Below, in pieces: positions 25,407-33,983 of a stretch of DNA of 64,000 nucleotides. A program made the position numbers and the translations under genes. The notes beneath the pieces were generated by a model, which was not told the DNA's origin, ran no database searches, and saw nothing but the letters and a program-made list of their open reading frames with translations. Source of the DNA: UBA4877 sp002399285 (GTDB taxonomy: Bacteria > Bacillota > Thermoanaerobacteria > Thermoanaerobacterales > UBA4877). Each line of letters starts with the position of its first letter. Within the stretch, counting starts at the first letter, position 1. The stretch spans positions 1 through 64,000 of the forward strand of contig DAIPGN010000005.1 in NCBI GenBank assembly GCA_036771835.1. Reading direction: 5' to 3'.

Positions 25407-26501
25407 ATGGAGAACCTTATACTTGTTATAAATCCCGGCTCGACGTCTACAAAGGCGGCTGTCTTTAAGGACACGCAAATCTGCAGATCCAAAACCATAT
25501 CCTATACTCCCGATGCGGTCAGGCAATTCGGCAGCGTCATAGAACAGTTCGGCATGAGGCTGGACGATATAATGGAGTGGCTGAATGAGGAGAACATCCG
25601 CATCGAGGATCTTTCGGCTGTCGTGGGCAGGGGAGGCATGGTGAGGCCGATACCCGGCGGGACCTATATGGTGACCGACACCCTGGTCAGGGACCTTAAG
25701 TCTCAGGTCGGGGGCGAGCATGCTTCCAACCTGGGAGGCATGCTGGCGAGGGATATAGCCGACAGGGCCGGTATCCCCTCCTTTATTGTGGACCCGGTGG
25801 CGGTGGACGAGTTCGACGATATCGCCAGGATCTCCGGCATGCCCGAGATATACAGGATGAGCCATTCCCACGCGCTCAACATAAAGGCGGTCGCAAGGAG
25901 AACGGCGCAGAAAATGGCCAGGCCCCTCTGCGAGCTGGATCTCATCGTCGTCCATCTCGGCGGAGGCATATCCGTCGGTGCATTGAAGGGCGGCAGGCAG
26001 ATCGATGTGAACGATGCCAATGAGGGAGGTCCCTTTTCACCCGAGAGGACCGGTTCGCTGGCTGCGATGGATCTGGTCGATCTATGTTATTCCGGCAAGT
26101 ATACCCATGCCCAGATGAAGAAGAAGATCTTGGGACTGGGCGGCATGACGGCTTACCTGGGTACAAACGACATCAGGGAGGCGGAAAGGAAGATCGAAGG
26201 AGGAGACGAGTATGCGCAGCTCGTTTTTTCGGCCATGGCATATCAGGTGGCAAAGGAAATAGGCTCTATGGCCGCCGTACTGAAAGGAAAAGCGGACGCC
26301 ATAGTACTGACCGGAGGGGGTGCCTACTCCGGCAGGCTGGTAAGCGAGATCGAGGACCGGGTGAAGTTTATTGCTCCCGTATTGCGGGAGCCGGGAGAAG
26401 ACGAAATGAGATCCCTCGCCCTGGGTGCCCTTAGGGTGCTGGACGGCGAGGAGACCGCAAAATTATACGAGGATGAGGTGTTAGATATTGAACTCTTTTA
26501 A
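25407..26501 (+). CDS. buk: Butyrate kinase-family acid kinase, copy 1
   Basis: A 364-residue kinase of the acetate/butyrate kinase (ASKHA) superfamily. The N-terminal NPGSTSTKAAVF is the phosphate-1 loop, VHLGGGISVGA the second, and VLTGGGAYSG the adenosine-binding segment. It makes ATP from a short-chain acyl phosphate and ADP. Beside amino-acid dehydrogenases and 2-oxoacid oxidoreductases its natural substrates are probably isobutyryl-, isovaleryl- or 2-methylbutyryl-phosphate. ATG 25407 follows AAAGGCGGAG. It overlaps the phosphotransacylase gene by 14 bases. Confidence 0.92.
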   Translation: MENLILVINPGSTSTKAAVFKDTQICRSKTISYTPDAVRQFGSVIEQFGMRLDDIMEWLNEENIRIEDLSAVVGRGGMVRPIPGGTYMVTDTLVRDLKSQVGGEHASNLGGMLARDIADRAGIPSFIVDPVAVDEFDDIARISGMPEIYRMSHSHALNIKAVARRTAQKMARPLCELDLIVVHLGGGISVGALKGGRQIDVNDANEGGPFSPERTGSLAAMDLVDLCYSGKYTHAQMKKKILGLGGMTAYLGTNDIREAERKIEGGDEYAQLVFSAMAYQVAKEIGSMAAVLKGKADAIVLTGGGAYSGRLVSEIEDRVKFIAPVLREPGEDEMRSLALGALRVLDGEETAKLYEDEVLDIELF

Positions 26502-27387
26502 CGACATGATGGAAACTCTCAGAGGATCTGAGAAGAGAAATATCGCCGTAGCCTGCGCACAGGATTACGACGTGCTTGCCGCCGTGGAAAACGCGCGGAA
26601 GCTGGGCATTGCCAATGCTATACTTGTAGGCGACGCCAGGGAGATAAGGGACATAGCGGGTAAGAACTGCATAGATCCCGGCAATTATGAGGTAGTTGAC
26701 ATAGAGGATAAAAACGAGGCCGCAAGGGAGGCCGTAAGGCTGGTATCAAGCGGCCAGGCCGACACGCTGATGAAGGGCATAATAGGTACCGCAGACTTCC
26801 TGAGGGCAGTCCTCAATAAAGAGATAGGCCTTCGCACAGGCAGGACGCTGAGCCATGTAGCCGTATTCGAAGTACCTCAGCCCCACAGGCTGATGCTCTT
26901 GTCCGATGCGGCAATGGTCATGAATCCCGACCTCAAGGCCAAGGTGGACATCATACTGAACGCTGCCCAAGTGGCGAGGAAAATAGGAATACCGAAGCCT
27001 AAGGTGGCGGCGCTGGCCGCCGTAGAGGTCGTGAACCCCGATATGCAGGCCACGTTGGACGCAGCCGCGCTTGCCAAGATGTCCGACAGGGGGCAGTTCA
27101 AGGATATACTGGTCGACGGGCCGCTGGCTCTTGATAATGCCATCTCGATGGATGCGGCGAAACATAAGGGCATAGTAAGCGAAGTGGCCGGCAGGGCCGA
27201 CATGCTGCTCACGCCCAATATAGAGGCGGGAAACGTCCTCTATAAGGCGATAACGGATTTTGCCGGGTTTAAGATGTCGGGCATAGTAATGGGCGCAAAG
27301 GCGCCGATAATACTCACGTCCAGGTCGGACAGCGACGAAGCAAAGCTAAACTCCATAGTTCTGGCAACATTGGTATCTTCAAAATAG
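26488..27387 (+). CDS. ptb: Phosphate butyryltransferase-family transacylase, copy 1
   Basis: A 299-residue member of the Pta/Ptb family that exchanges CoA of an acyl-CoA for phosphate. Family segments include TLMKGIIGTADFLRAVLN, LSDAAMVMNPDL and the C-terminal GIVMGAKAPIILTSRSDS. The TTG start at 26488 follows GAGGTG and lies inside the end of the kinase gene, so the two are translationally coupled. With the kinase it forms the ATP-yielding end of branched-chain amino-acid fermentation. Confidence 0.92.
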   Translation: MNSFNDMMETLRGSEKRNIAVACAQDYDVLAAVENARKLGIANAILVGDAREIRDIAGKNCIDPGNYEVVDIEDKNEAAREAVRLVSSGQADTLMKGIIGTADFLRAVLNKEIGLRTGRTLSHVAVFEVPQPHRLMLLSDAAMVMNPDLKAKVDIILNAAQVARKIGIPKPKVAALAAVEVVNPDMQATLDAAALAKMSDRGQFKDILVDGPLALDNAISMDAAKHKGIVSEVAGRADMLLTPNIEAGNVLYKAITDFAGFKMSGIVMGAKAPIILTSRSDSDEAKLNSIVLATLVSSK

Positions 27388-27463
27388 AGTATCTGCCCCG
27401 AATGGTATCATGTACTGATGCCACGAGAGGCTTGATATAAATTTTAAAAGGAGGTCATCATAA

Positions 27464-28528
27464 ATGGAACTTTTCAGTTACATGGAGAAGTATGATTATG
27501 AACAGGTGGTTTTCTGCCATGACAAGGCATCAGGCTTAAGGGCAGTTATTGCCATACATGATACCACGTTGGGGCCGGCTCTGGGAGGATGCAGGATGTG
27601 GACATACGCTAAAGAGGAGGACGCCGTTACTGATGCCTTAAGGCTGGCAAGGGGCATGACATATAAGAATGCCGCGGCAGGCCTTAACATGGGCGGAGCA
27701 AAGACCGTCGTCATGGGCGATCCCAAGAGAGATAAATCCGAGGCGCTCTTCAGGGCTCTGGGCAGATTTATAGAGTCGTTGAACGGCAGGTACGTCACGG
27801 CCGAGGATGTGGGAACCAACGTAAAGGACATGGAATACATCAGGATGGAGACCGAGCATGTGGCGGGTCTCGGCGAGGGCAGCGGCGATCCGTCTCCGTT
27901 TACCGCGCTGGGAGTATTCCAGGGGATCAAGGCTGCCTGCAAGGAGATATATGGCAGCGATGACCTCAGGGGCAAGAAGGTCGCCATACAGGGCGTCGGC
28001 AATGTGGGTTACAACCTGGCTAAACTGCTCAAGAATGCGGGAGCACAGCTCGTCATTACGGATATATCCGAGGACAATATAAAGAGAGCGGTAAATGAGC
28101 TGGGCGCAAAGACCGTGAAGCCCGACGAGATATTCGGCACGGACTGCGACATATTCGCACCCTGCGCACTGGGAGCTATAATAAACGACGACACGATTGA
28201 TAAGCTCAAATGCAGGATAGTGAGCGGTTCCGCAAACAATCAGCTCAAAGAGGACAGACACGGGGATATGCTGCAGAAGAAGGGCATACTCTATGTACCG
28301 GATTATATAATCAACGCAGGCGGCGTCATCAATGTAGCTGCCGAGTATGAGCCCGGCGGATACAGGAAGGAAAAGGCAACGGCAAAGGTAGAGTCCCTGT
28401 ATAATGCGGTGACTCAAGTCATAGAAATATCCAAGAAGGAGAATATACCGACATATAAGGCGGCCGACAGACTGGCAGAGAACAGGATAAACCTGCTGGC
28501 CGGAGTGAGGAACGACTATATAGGATAA
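27464..28528 (+). CDS. Leucine/valine dehydrogenase, paralogue 2
   Basis: A 354-residue leucine-dehydrogenase-type enzyme. Unlike its upstream paralogue it keeps the canonical loops GCRMWTYAKEEDA, MTYKNAAAGLNMGGAKTV and TAEDVGTNVKDM, followed by the Rossmann motif IQGVGNVGYN. It should turn leucine, valine or isoleucine into the 2-oxoacid with NAD+. It follows ptb copy 1 by 76 bases and has its own AAAGGAGG site. Finding two such dehydrogenases in one run suggests different substrate ranges. Confidence 0.92.
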   Translation: MELFSYMEKYDYEQVVFCHDKASGLRAVIAIHDTTLGPALGGCRMWTYAKEEDAVTDALRLARGMTYKNAAAGLNMGGAKTVVMGDPKRDKSEALFRALGRFIESLNGRYVTAEDVGTNVKDMEYIRMETEHVAGLGEGSGDPSPFTALGVFQGIKAACKEIYGSDDLRGKKVAIQGVGNVGYNLAKLLKNAGAQLVITDISEDNIKRAVNELGAKTVKPDEIFGTDCDIFAPCALGAIINDDTIDKLKCRIVSGSANNQLKEDRHGDMLQKKGILYVPDYIINAGGVINVAAEYEPGGYRKEKATAKVESLYNAVTQVIEISKKENIPTYKAADRLAENRINLLAGVRNDYIG

Positions 28529-28552
28529 ATAGTGCGGAATAGCGGCGCATTG

Positions 28553-28561
28553 TGATATAAT
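28553..28561 (+). promoter_or_regulatory. Extended -10 promoter upstream of buk copy 2
   Basis: TGATATAAT matches the extended -10 consensus TGnTATAAT exactly. The sequence AATGTATACACA (28559-28570), also found at 24245-24256 before the first dehydrogenase gene, overlaps its end and could be a regulator site. The buk2 start lies about 110 bases downstream. Confidence 0.5.
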
Positions 28562-28678
28562 GTATACACAAGGTCACTTGCGGAATTTCTGATCTGACCC
28601 ATGACCAATAGCAGGGATCCTTATATGGGAATTCCTGCTATGTCTTATATTTTATACATTACCGAAGGGGGAAACAGA

Positions 28679-29755
28679 GTGAAAGACATGTATACTATAC
28701 TTACGATCAATCCGGGCTCCACATCCACAAAGCTGGCGATCTTCAAGAATGAGGATGCGGTTTTCACGGAGACCATAAGGCACAGCGCCGAGGAACTGGC
28801 AAAATATCCTCATATAATAGATCAGTATGAGTTCAGAAAGGACGCCGTTTTGAAACTGCTGAACGGCAGGGGCTATCCCGTATCCGGGCTGGATGCCGTC
28901 GTCGGGCGGGGCGGCCTGTTAAAGCCTATACCTAGCGGCACATATCTTGTGAACGACAGGATGATCGGGGACCTTAAGGTAGGCGTGCAGGGCGAACATG
29001 CATCCAATCTGGGCGGACTCATAGCATCCGAGATAGCAAAGAAGGCGGATATACCCGCATATATAGTGGACCCGGTGGTCGTGGACGAATTGGACGACAT
29101 AACCAGGATCTCGGGCATGCCTGAGCTTCCCAAGGCGTGTATATTTCATGCCTTGAATCAAAAGGCGATCGCCAGGCAGGCGGCTCATGATCTGGGGAGG
29201 CCGTATCAAGACCTCGACCTCATAGTCGTGCATCTGGGAGGAGGAATCTCGGTAGGCGCCCATCATGGAGGGAAGGTGATAGACGTCAATAACGCGCTTA
29301 ACGGCGAGGGACCGTTTTCGCCCGAGAGGACGGGGGGCCTTCCGGTAATGCAGCTCGTTGATCTGTGCTATTCCGGAAAATATACGCAGCAGGAAATGCA
29401 CAAGAAGGTCGTGGGCAAAGGCGGCCTCGTCGCCTATCTGGGTACGAACGACGCTCAGGAAGTCCAGAAGATGATAAGGGAAGGCAGCGAAAAGGCGAAA
29501 CTGGTCTATGAAGCCATGGCATATCAGGTGGCAAAGGAGATAGGCGCCATGGCCGTAGTTCTCAAGGGCCATGTGGACGCCATAGTGTTTACAGGCGGCA
29601 TAGCCCATGATGAAATGTTCGTAGGCTGGATCAAGGACAGGGTCAGGTTTATTGCGCCGATCATGTGTTATCCGGGAGAGGACGAGCTAGCGGCTCTCGC
29701 CAAGGGCGGATTGAGGGTGCTCAGAGGAGAAGAGCAGTACAAAGTCTATGAATAA
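28679..29755 (+). CDS. buk: Butyrate kinase-family acid kinase, copy 2
   Basis: From the GTG at 28679, placed six bases after AAGGGGGA, the protein is 358 residues. It has the kinase loops NPGSTSTKLAIF, VHLGGGISVGA and VFTGGIAHD. It is clearly a paralogue of the kinase at 25407 but differs in many positions, so the pair may serve different acyl phosphates (for example isovaleryl against isobutyryl or arylacetyl). It leads a group with a P-loop ATPase and the 2-oxoacid:ferredoxin oxidoreductase genes. Confidence 0.92.
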   Translation: MKDMYTILTINPGSTSTKLAIFKNEDAVFTETIRHSAEELAKYPHIIDQYEFRKDAVLKLLNGRGYPVSGLDAVVGRGGLLKPIPSGTYLVNDRMIGDLKVGVQGEHASNLGGLIASEIAKKADIPAYIVDPVVVDELDDITRISGMPELPKACIFHALNQKAIARQAAHDLGRPYQDLDLIVVHLGGGISVGAHHGGKVIDVNNALNGEGPFSPERTGGLPVMQLVDLCYSGKYTQQEMHKKVVGKGGLVAYLGTNDAQEVQKMIREGSEKAKLVYEAMAYQVAKEIGAMAVVLKGHVDAIVFTGGIAHDEMFVGWIKDRVRFIAPIMCYPGEDELAALAKGGLRVLRGEEQYKVYE

Positions 29756-29770
29756 CCGGCAGGTGATGTA

Positions 29771-30442
29771 ATGGACTATAAAAGGCTTACGGTGATCACA
29801 GGTTATTTCGGCAGCGGAAAGACGGAGATCGCGTTGAATTATGCGATGCGTATGAAGGAAACGGAAGACAGGGTGGCTTTGGTGGACCTGGACATCGTAA
29901 ATCCGTATTTCCGGTCGAGGGATCTGAGGGTGTCATTGAAAAACAAATATGGCATAAAGATCGTATGTACCGATGAGGAGTACATGGATGCCGATATACC
30001 CGCTCTGTCGCCGGAGATCACCACCGTGCTCCAGGATAAGGACTGGTGTACGGTGGTGGATCTGGGCGGCGATGATGCGGGCGCTACGGCGCTTGGTATG
30101 TTCAGCAAATATTTTAAAGACCAACCCTATGAGATGATATTTGTGGTGAATATCAACAGGCCGTTCACGTCGACTGCGGACGGCATAATAAAGCGCATCA
30201 GATATATAGAAAAGGCGTCCAGGATCAATGTGACTCATCTTGTGAACAATACCCATTTGAGCTATGAGACTACTGTGGACGATGTCTTAAGGGGCCAGGC
30301 CGTCACCGGGGAGGTATCCCGGCGCACGGGCCTGCCCATAAAATTCATATCCGGCAGGAGAGATATCTTGGAAGAACTTCCCGGGGATATGGAGACCGAT
30401 CTTTTCCCGATAGATTTATACATGAAACCACCATGGAGATAA
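29771..30442 (+). CDS. P-loop ATPase of the MinD/CobQ-like type
   Basis: The 223-residue protein starts with a Walker A loop GYFGSGKTE (residues about 11-19). It continues with the SIMIBI-type strand VALVDLDIVNPYF and a Walker B-like VVDLGGDDAG. This is the layout of deviant Walker A or CobQ/CobB/MinD nucleotide-binding proteins. It has no DNA-binding or membrane part. Its place between the kinase and the oxidoreductase ferredoxin subunit suggests a maturation or cluster-handling role for the oxidoreductase, but that is inference. Function unknown. Confidence 0.75.
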   Translation: MDYKRLTVITGYFGSGKTEIALNYAMRMKETEDRVALVDLDIVNPYFRSRDLRVSLKNKYGIKIVCTDEEYMDADIPALSPEITTVLQDKDWCTVVDLGGDDAGATALGMFSKYFKDQPYEMIFVVNINRPFTSTADGIIKRIRYIEKASRINVTHLVNNTHLSYETTVDDVLRGQAVTGEVSRRTGLPIKFISGRRDILEELPGDMETDLFPIDLYMKPPWR

Positions 30443-30457
30443 AGGAGGGATTTTTCA

Positions 30458-30679
30458 ATGGCTGCAAAAGGTAATGTTGTTTTTGACAGCGAGTGCTGCA
30501 AGGGGTGCGAGCTTTGTGTAAACGTCTGCCCGGTGAGCATAATAGAGCTTGCGCCCGGGCTTAACAGCAAAGGCTATCATTTTTCACGGATCAAGGAAGG
30601 TTCTAAGGAGAAGTGCATAGCCTGCGGTTTCTGCGGCATGACATGTCCTGATTTTGTTATTAGGGTCGAAAGACTGTAA
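30458..30679 (+). CDS. vorD: 2-oxoacid:ferredoxin oxidoreductase, ferredoxin (delta) subunit
   Basis: A 73-residue 2x[4Fe-4S] ferredoxin with CKGCELCVNVCP and CIACGFCGMTCP. Such a subunit shuttles electrons from the TPP centre of the oxidoreductase to free ferredoxin. It directly precedes the alpha, beta and gamma genes, an order usual for VOR/KOR-type enzymes. AAAGGAGG precedes the start. Confidence 0.92.
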   Translation: MAAKGNVVFDSECCKGCELCVNVCPVSIIELAPGLNSKGYHFSRIKEGSKEKCIACGFCGMTCPDFVIRVERL

Positions 30680-30698
30680 ATACGGGAGGGGAAATTAA

Positions 30699-31766
30699 AT
30701 GGCTAAGGTTTTGATGAAAGGGAATGAAGCTCTCGGCGAAGCGGCCATAAGGGCCGGCGCAAGATACTATTTCGGCTATCCGATAACGCCTCAGAACGAG
30801 GTGTCTGCATACATGGCCGAAAGACTGCCGGAAGTCGGCGGCGTATTTCTGCAGGCTGAGAGCGAGGTATCCGCTATAAATATGGTCTACGGCGCCGGCG
30901 GAGCCGGAGCCAGGGTGCTCATAACCTCCAGCAGTCCGGGCATAAGTCTGATGCAGGAGGGCATTTCATACATCGTGGGTTCCGAGATACCGATGGTCAT
31001 CGTCAACGTCATGAGGGGCGGGCCGGGCCTCGGAGGCATACAGCCCAGCCAGTCGGACTATTTCCAAGCCACAAAGGGCGGCGGACACGGCGACTATCAT
31101 ATGGTGGTAATGGCACCGGAATCCATACAGGAAATGGTAGACACCATGCAGGATGCATTTGATATAGCAGATCAGTACAGGAACCCGGTCATGATAATGG
31201 CCGACGGCATGATGGGACAGATGATGGAAGCAGTAGATCTGGATAAGCCCAAAAAGGCGACCAGAGACCTGCCGCCTAAGACATGGGCGACGACAGGCAC
31301 AGCTCATCATGCGGGGAGGAATGTCATCAACTCTCTGGACCTGTCGCCGGTCAATCTGGAAAAGCATAACCTTGACCTCAAGAAGAAGTATGACGACATG
31401 ACTAAGAATGAAGTCAGATATGAGATGTATAAATGTGATGATGCGGATATAATAGCGGTGGCATACGGCACCACGGCCAGGATAGTGAAGAACACCATCG
31501 ATATGGCCGCGAGAGAGGGCATAAAGATGGGCCTTATCAGGCCGATATCGCTGTGGCCATTCCCGCAGCAGCCCTTTGACGAGACTGTGGACAGGGCAAA
31601 GGCCTATATTTCCGTTGAAATGAGCACCGGTCAGATGGTGGAGGACGTCAGGTTAGCGGTCAACGGAAGAAAACCGGTGGAGTTTTACGGAAGAACCGGC
31701 GGTATGATACCCGAGCCCAAAGATATACTGGCAAAGGTAAAGAACATCCTGGGAGGTGTTAAGTAA
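30699..31766 (+). CDS. vorB: 2-oxoacid:ferredoxin oxidoreductase alpha subunit
   Basis: A 355-residue alpha subunit (pyrimidine-binding and transketolase C-like domains). It opens with KGNEALGEAAIRAGARYYFGYPITPQNE, written here in part as GARYYFGYPITP, the signature of VorB/KorA proteins. Together with beta and gamma it oxidises a 2-oxoacid with CoA to acyl-CoA, CO2 and reduced ferredoxin. The neighbouring dehydrogenases and kinases favour branched-chain 2-oxoacids (2-oxoisovalerate type) over 2-oxoglutarate, though sequence alone cannot separate the two. Its stop overlaps the beta start. Confidence 0.92.
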   Translation: MAKVLMKGNEALGEAAIRAGARYYFGYPITPQNEVSAYMAERLPEVGGVFLQAESEVSAINMVYGAGGAGARVLITSSSPGISLMQEGISYIVGSEIPMVIVNVMRGGPGLGGIQPSQSDYFQATKGGGHGDYHMVVMAPESIQEMVDTMQDAFDIADQYRNPVMIMADGMMGQMMEAVDLDKPKKATRDLPPKTWATTGTAHHAGRNVINSLDLSPVNLEKHNLDLKKKYDDMTKNEVRYEMYKCDDADIIAVAYGTTARIVKNTIDMAAREGIKMGLIRPISLWPFPQQPFDETVDRAKAYISVEMSTGQMVEDVRLAVNGRKPVEFYGRTGGMIPEPKDILAKVKNILGGVK

Positions 31767-32515
31767 TGGCTAAGGTCGTTTATGAGAAACCGAAGGGTAT
31801 AACGGATGCCATAACCCATTACTGTCCCGGCTGCACCCATGGCATTATACACGGTCTGGTAGCCGAGTGCCTTGACGAACTCGGCGTGCTGGATAATACC
31901 ATAGGGGTAGCTCCGGTCGGCTGCGCGGTCATGGCGTATAATTACTTCAACTGTGACATGCAGGAGGCGGCTCACGGCAGAGCGCCGGCAGTCGCTACGG
32001 GGATCAAGAGGACGCTTCCCGACAGGACGGTATTCACCTATCAGGGAGACGGCGATCTCGCCGCCATAGGTACGGGGGAGATAGTGCACGCCGCGGCAAG
32101 GGGAGAAAATATAACGGCCATATTTGTAAATAACGGCATATATGGCATGACCGGCGGACAAATGGCGCCGACGACCCTGCTGGGCCAGGTGACGACCACC
32201 ACGCCTTACGGAAGGAAACCCGAGGTCAACGGTTATCCCATCAAGGTCTGTGAAATGCTTGCGACCCTGGAGGGCGCCGCATATGTGGCCAGGGTGTCCG
32301 TATGCGATATTAACAATATAAGGAAGGCCAAGAAGGCGATGATGGATGCATTCCGTACGCAGATAGAGAAGAAGGGCTTTTCCATAGTGGAGGTCCTTTC
32401 CACATGTCCCACCAACTGGGGCCTTTCGCCGACGGAAGCTTTGACTTGGCTTAAAGACAACATGATCCCGCACTATCCTCTGGAAACATTCAAATCACCA
32501 TGGGGGGTGAAATAA
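31766..32515 (+). CDS. vorA: 2-oxoacid:ferredoxin oxidoreductase beta (TPP) subunit
   Basis: A 249-residue thiamine-diphosphate-binding subunit. The YCPGCTHGI segment near residue 18 and the TPP/Mg loop GDGDLAAIGTGE followed by NNGIYGMTGGQ are diagnostic. It starts on the last base of the alpha gene and ends overlapping the gamma start (TAATG), so the four subunits should be made in equal amounts. Confidence 0.94.
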   Translation: MAKVVYEKPKGITDAITHYCPGCTHGIIHGLVAECLDELGVLDNTIGVAPVGCAVMAYNYFNCDMQEAAHGRAPAVATGIKRTLPDRTVFTYQGDGDLAAIGTGEIVHAAARGENITAIFVNNGIYGMTGGQMAPTTLLGQVTTTTPYGRKPEVNGYPIKVCEMLATLEGAAYVARVSVCDINNIRKAKKAMMDAFRTQIEKKGFSIVEVLSTCPTNWGLSPTEALTWLKDNMIPHYPLETFKSPWGVK

Positions 32516-33066
32516 TGGAGGACAGAGTCATACTTGCCGGATTCGGAGGCCAGGGCGTCATGACCATAGGACAGCTTTTGGCCTATGCCGGTCTGGAAGA
32601 GGACAAAAACGTATCGTGGATGCCTTCATACGGCCCGGAACAGCGCGGAGGCACGGCTAACTGCCATGTGCTGGTATCGGACGGACCCATCGGGTCTCCC
32701 GTTATAACAGAGGCTACCGGAGTGATAGTCATGAACAGGCCGTCCTTGGAGAAATTTGAGAGTTATCTTGTGCCCAAAGGCATCCTTGTCATAGATTCCA
32801 CCTTGATCGACGTCAAGGCGTCCAGGAACGATGTGGAGACGATCTATGTGCCTGCGGACGAGATAGCAGGCGATATCGGGAATCCGAAGGCGGCCAACAT
32901 GATAATGCTGGGCGCATATGTCAGGAGGACCGGAGTGGTGAAGATGGAGTCCCTCTTCAACGCGCTGGAGCACGTATGGGGAAGCACCAGTAAGAAAAGA
33001 TTTGTACAGCCCAACATAGAGGCGATGAAAAAGGGTGCGGAGCTCGTTGCGCAGCCGGTAAGGTAA
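32515..33066 (+). CDS. vorC: 2-oxoacid:ferredoxin oxidoreductase gamma subunit
   Basis: A 183-residue gamma subunit with the family opening ILAGFGGQGVMTIGQLLA and the segment SYGPEQRGGTANCHV that binds the CoA side. The ATG at 32515 follows GGGGGTG and overlaps the beta stop. It completes the delta-alpha-beta-gamma set. No terminator follows at once; a 37-codon gene comes next. Confidence 0.93.
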   Translation: MEDRVILAGFGGQGVMTIGQLLAYAGLEEDKNVSWMPSYGPEQRGGTANCHVLVSDGPIGSPVITEATGVIVMNRPSLEKFESYLVPKGILVIDSTLIDVKASRNDVETIYVPADEIAGDIGNPKAANMIMLGAYVRRTGVVKMESLFNALEHVWGSTSKKRFVQPNIEAMKKGAELVAQPVR

Positions 33067-33129
33067 AAACATTAACAAGAATCATCCATCATGAATAGTA
33101 TATAGTGAATTAAAAATAAGGAGGTAATC

Positions 33130-33243
33130 ATGATGGATGAAAAGGGCGGTTGCGGCGGCTTTGGTTTTGGAAACAGCTGGTGGATCATAATATTGCTGGT
33201 CATAGTCTTATTCTGCTGCAACGACAATGGTCATGTATGCTGA
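33130..33243 (+). CDS. 37-residue Gly-rich single-helix protein (YjcZ-like)
   Basis: A short gene behind AAGGAGGT codes for a peptide with a Gly/Cys-rich start (GGCGGFGFG), one hydrophobic helix (WWIIILLVIVLF) and a Cys/His tail (CCNDNGHVC). The pattern is that of YjcZ-type small sporulation or membrane proteins of Firmicutes. A strong terminator follows within 20 bases, supporting it as a real gene. The family assignment rests on pattern only. Confidence 0.65.
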   Translation: MMDEKGGCGGFGFGNSWWIIILLVIVLFCCNDNGHVC

Positions 33244-33260
33244 TTTCTGACCTACATTAT

Positions 33261-33287
33261 TTGGCTGAGTACGCTCAGCCATTTTTT
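33261..33287 (+). terminator. Terminator after the YjcZ-like gene
   Basis: GGCTGAG pairs perfectly with CTCAGCC around TACG and is followed by ATTTTTT. It ends the oxidoreductase operon. Confidence 0.92.
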
Positions 33288-33331
33288 ATGCAATAGATCT
33301 ATGCAAGATGCCGTGCTTTATGGATATATAC

Positions 33332-33369
33332 CAGACACGGCCCAAAGGACGTCCTTTGGGCCGTGTCTG
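33332..33369. repeat. 38-bp perfect palindrome between convergent genes
   Basis: The two 19-base arms (starting CAGACACGGCCCAAAGGAC) are exact reverse complements with no loop. It lies 15 bases past the stop of the minus-strand cupin gene. No T run follows on either strand, so it is not a standard rho-independent terminator, though it could still slow polymerase or bind a dimeric protein. Confidence 0.85.
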
Positions 33370-33383
33370 TGATCTTGATCAAG

Positions 33384-33728
33384 TTAAGACTGCTTTATCG
33401 GTGAAAATACGGCGTAGAGTATGATCTCGCTGTCCGTGTCGTTTATTACGCCGTGTTCGCATCCGGCCGGGGCGTTTATCACCTGACCTTGTTCTGCTCT
33501 TATGCGCTGCCCGTTCACAAGGGCCAGGCCCTCTCCCTTGAGGAAAAAGAACGTCTCCTGATTGTCATGGGTGTGCGGAACAAGCTCGCCGCCTGCCATG
33601 ATCCTGACCATACGGACGATGATGTTTTGGTTGTCGTTCTCATCTAAGATGGTCTTTATGTAAGTGTCTCTGTGAGCCGGGTTTTTCACCCATTCTATCT
33701 CCTGCGTATTTTTAACTATCGTTCCCAT
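33384..33728 (-). CDS. Single-domain cupin protein
   Basis: A 114-residue one-domain cupin. Motif 1 appears as the ELVPHTHDNQETFFFLKGEG region (H, H, E ligands) and motif 2 as INAPAGCEHGVINDT (second His). Such proteins bind a metal and act as dioxygenases, isomerases or simple sensors. It stands alone between a palindrome and a cluster of DnaA-box-like sequences. The substrate is not evident. Confidence 0.82.
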   Translation of the reverse strand: MGTIVKNTQEIEWVKNPAHRDTYIKTILDENDNQNIIVRMVRIMAGGELVPHTHDNQETFFFLKGEGLALVNGQRIRAEQGQVINAPAGCEHGVINDTDSEIILYAVFSPIKQS

Positions 33729-33759
33729 TTTTTTGACTCCTTTCTATAAATTAATAAAA

Positions 33760-33789
33760 TTATCAACATTTTCCACAAGTTTTTCCACA
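33760..33789. promoter_or_regulatory. Cluster of three DnaA-box-like 9-mers
   Basis: TTATCAACA (33760-33768), TTTTCCACA (33769-33777) and TTTTCCACA (33781-33789) each differ by one base from the DnaA box TTATCCACA and lie in the same direction within 30 bases. No oriC genes (dnaA, dnaN) are near. It may bind DnaA as a titration or control site, or be a chance product of AT-rich DNA. Confidence 0.4.
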
Positions 33790-33983
33790 TTTTTACTGAT
33801 CTATTTGCAAAAAGAAGCCGATTTTTTGATCTGCCGATATGCATAACCATTATAGTGAAGCGGGGTTGTCCTGTCAACCATCGGCCTGCCGAAGCGGATC
33901 TGATGCAGCATATATTGATGTGTGCCGGCGTTTTGGGTATAATGTCCATATAAGCGTAAGAACTATAAGGGAGATGATCATTC

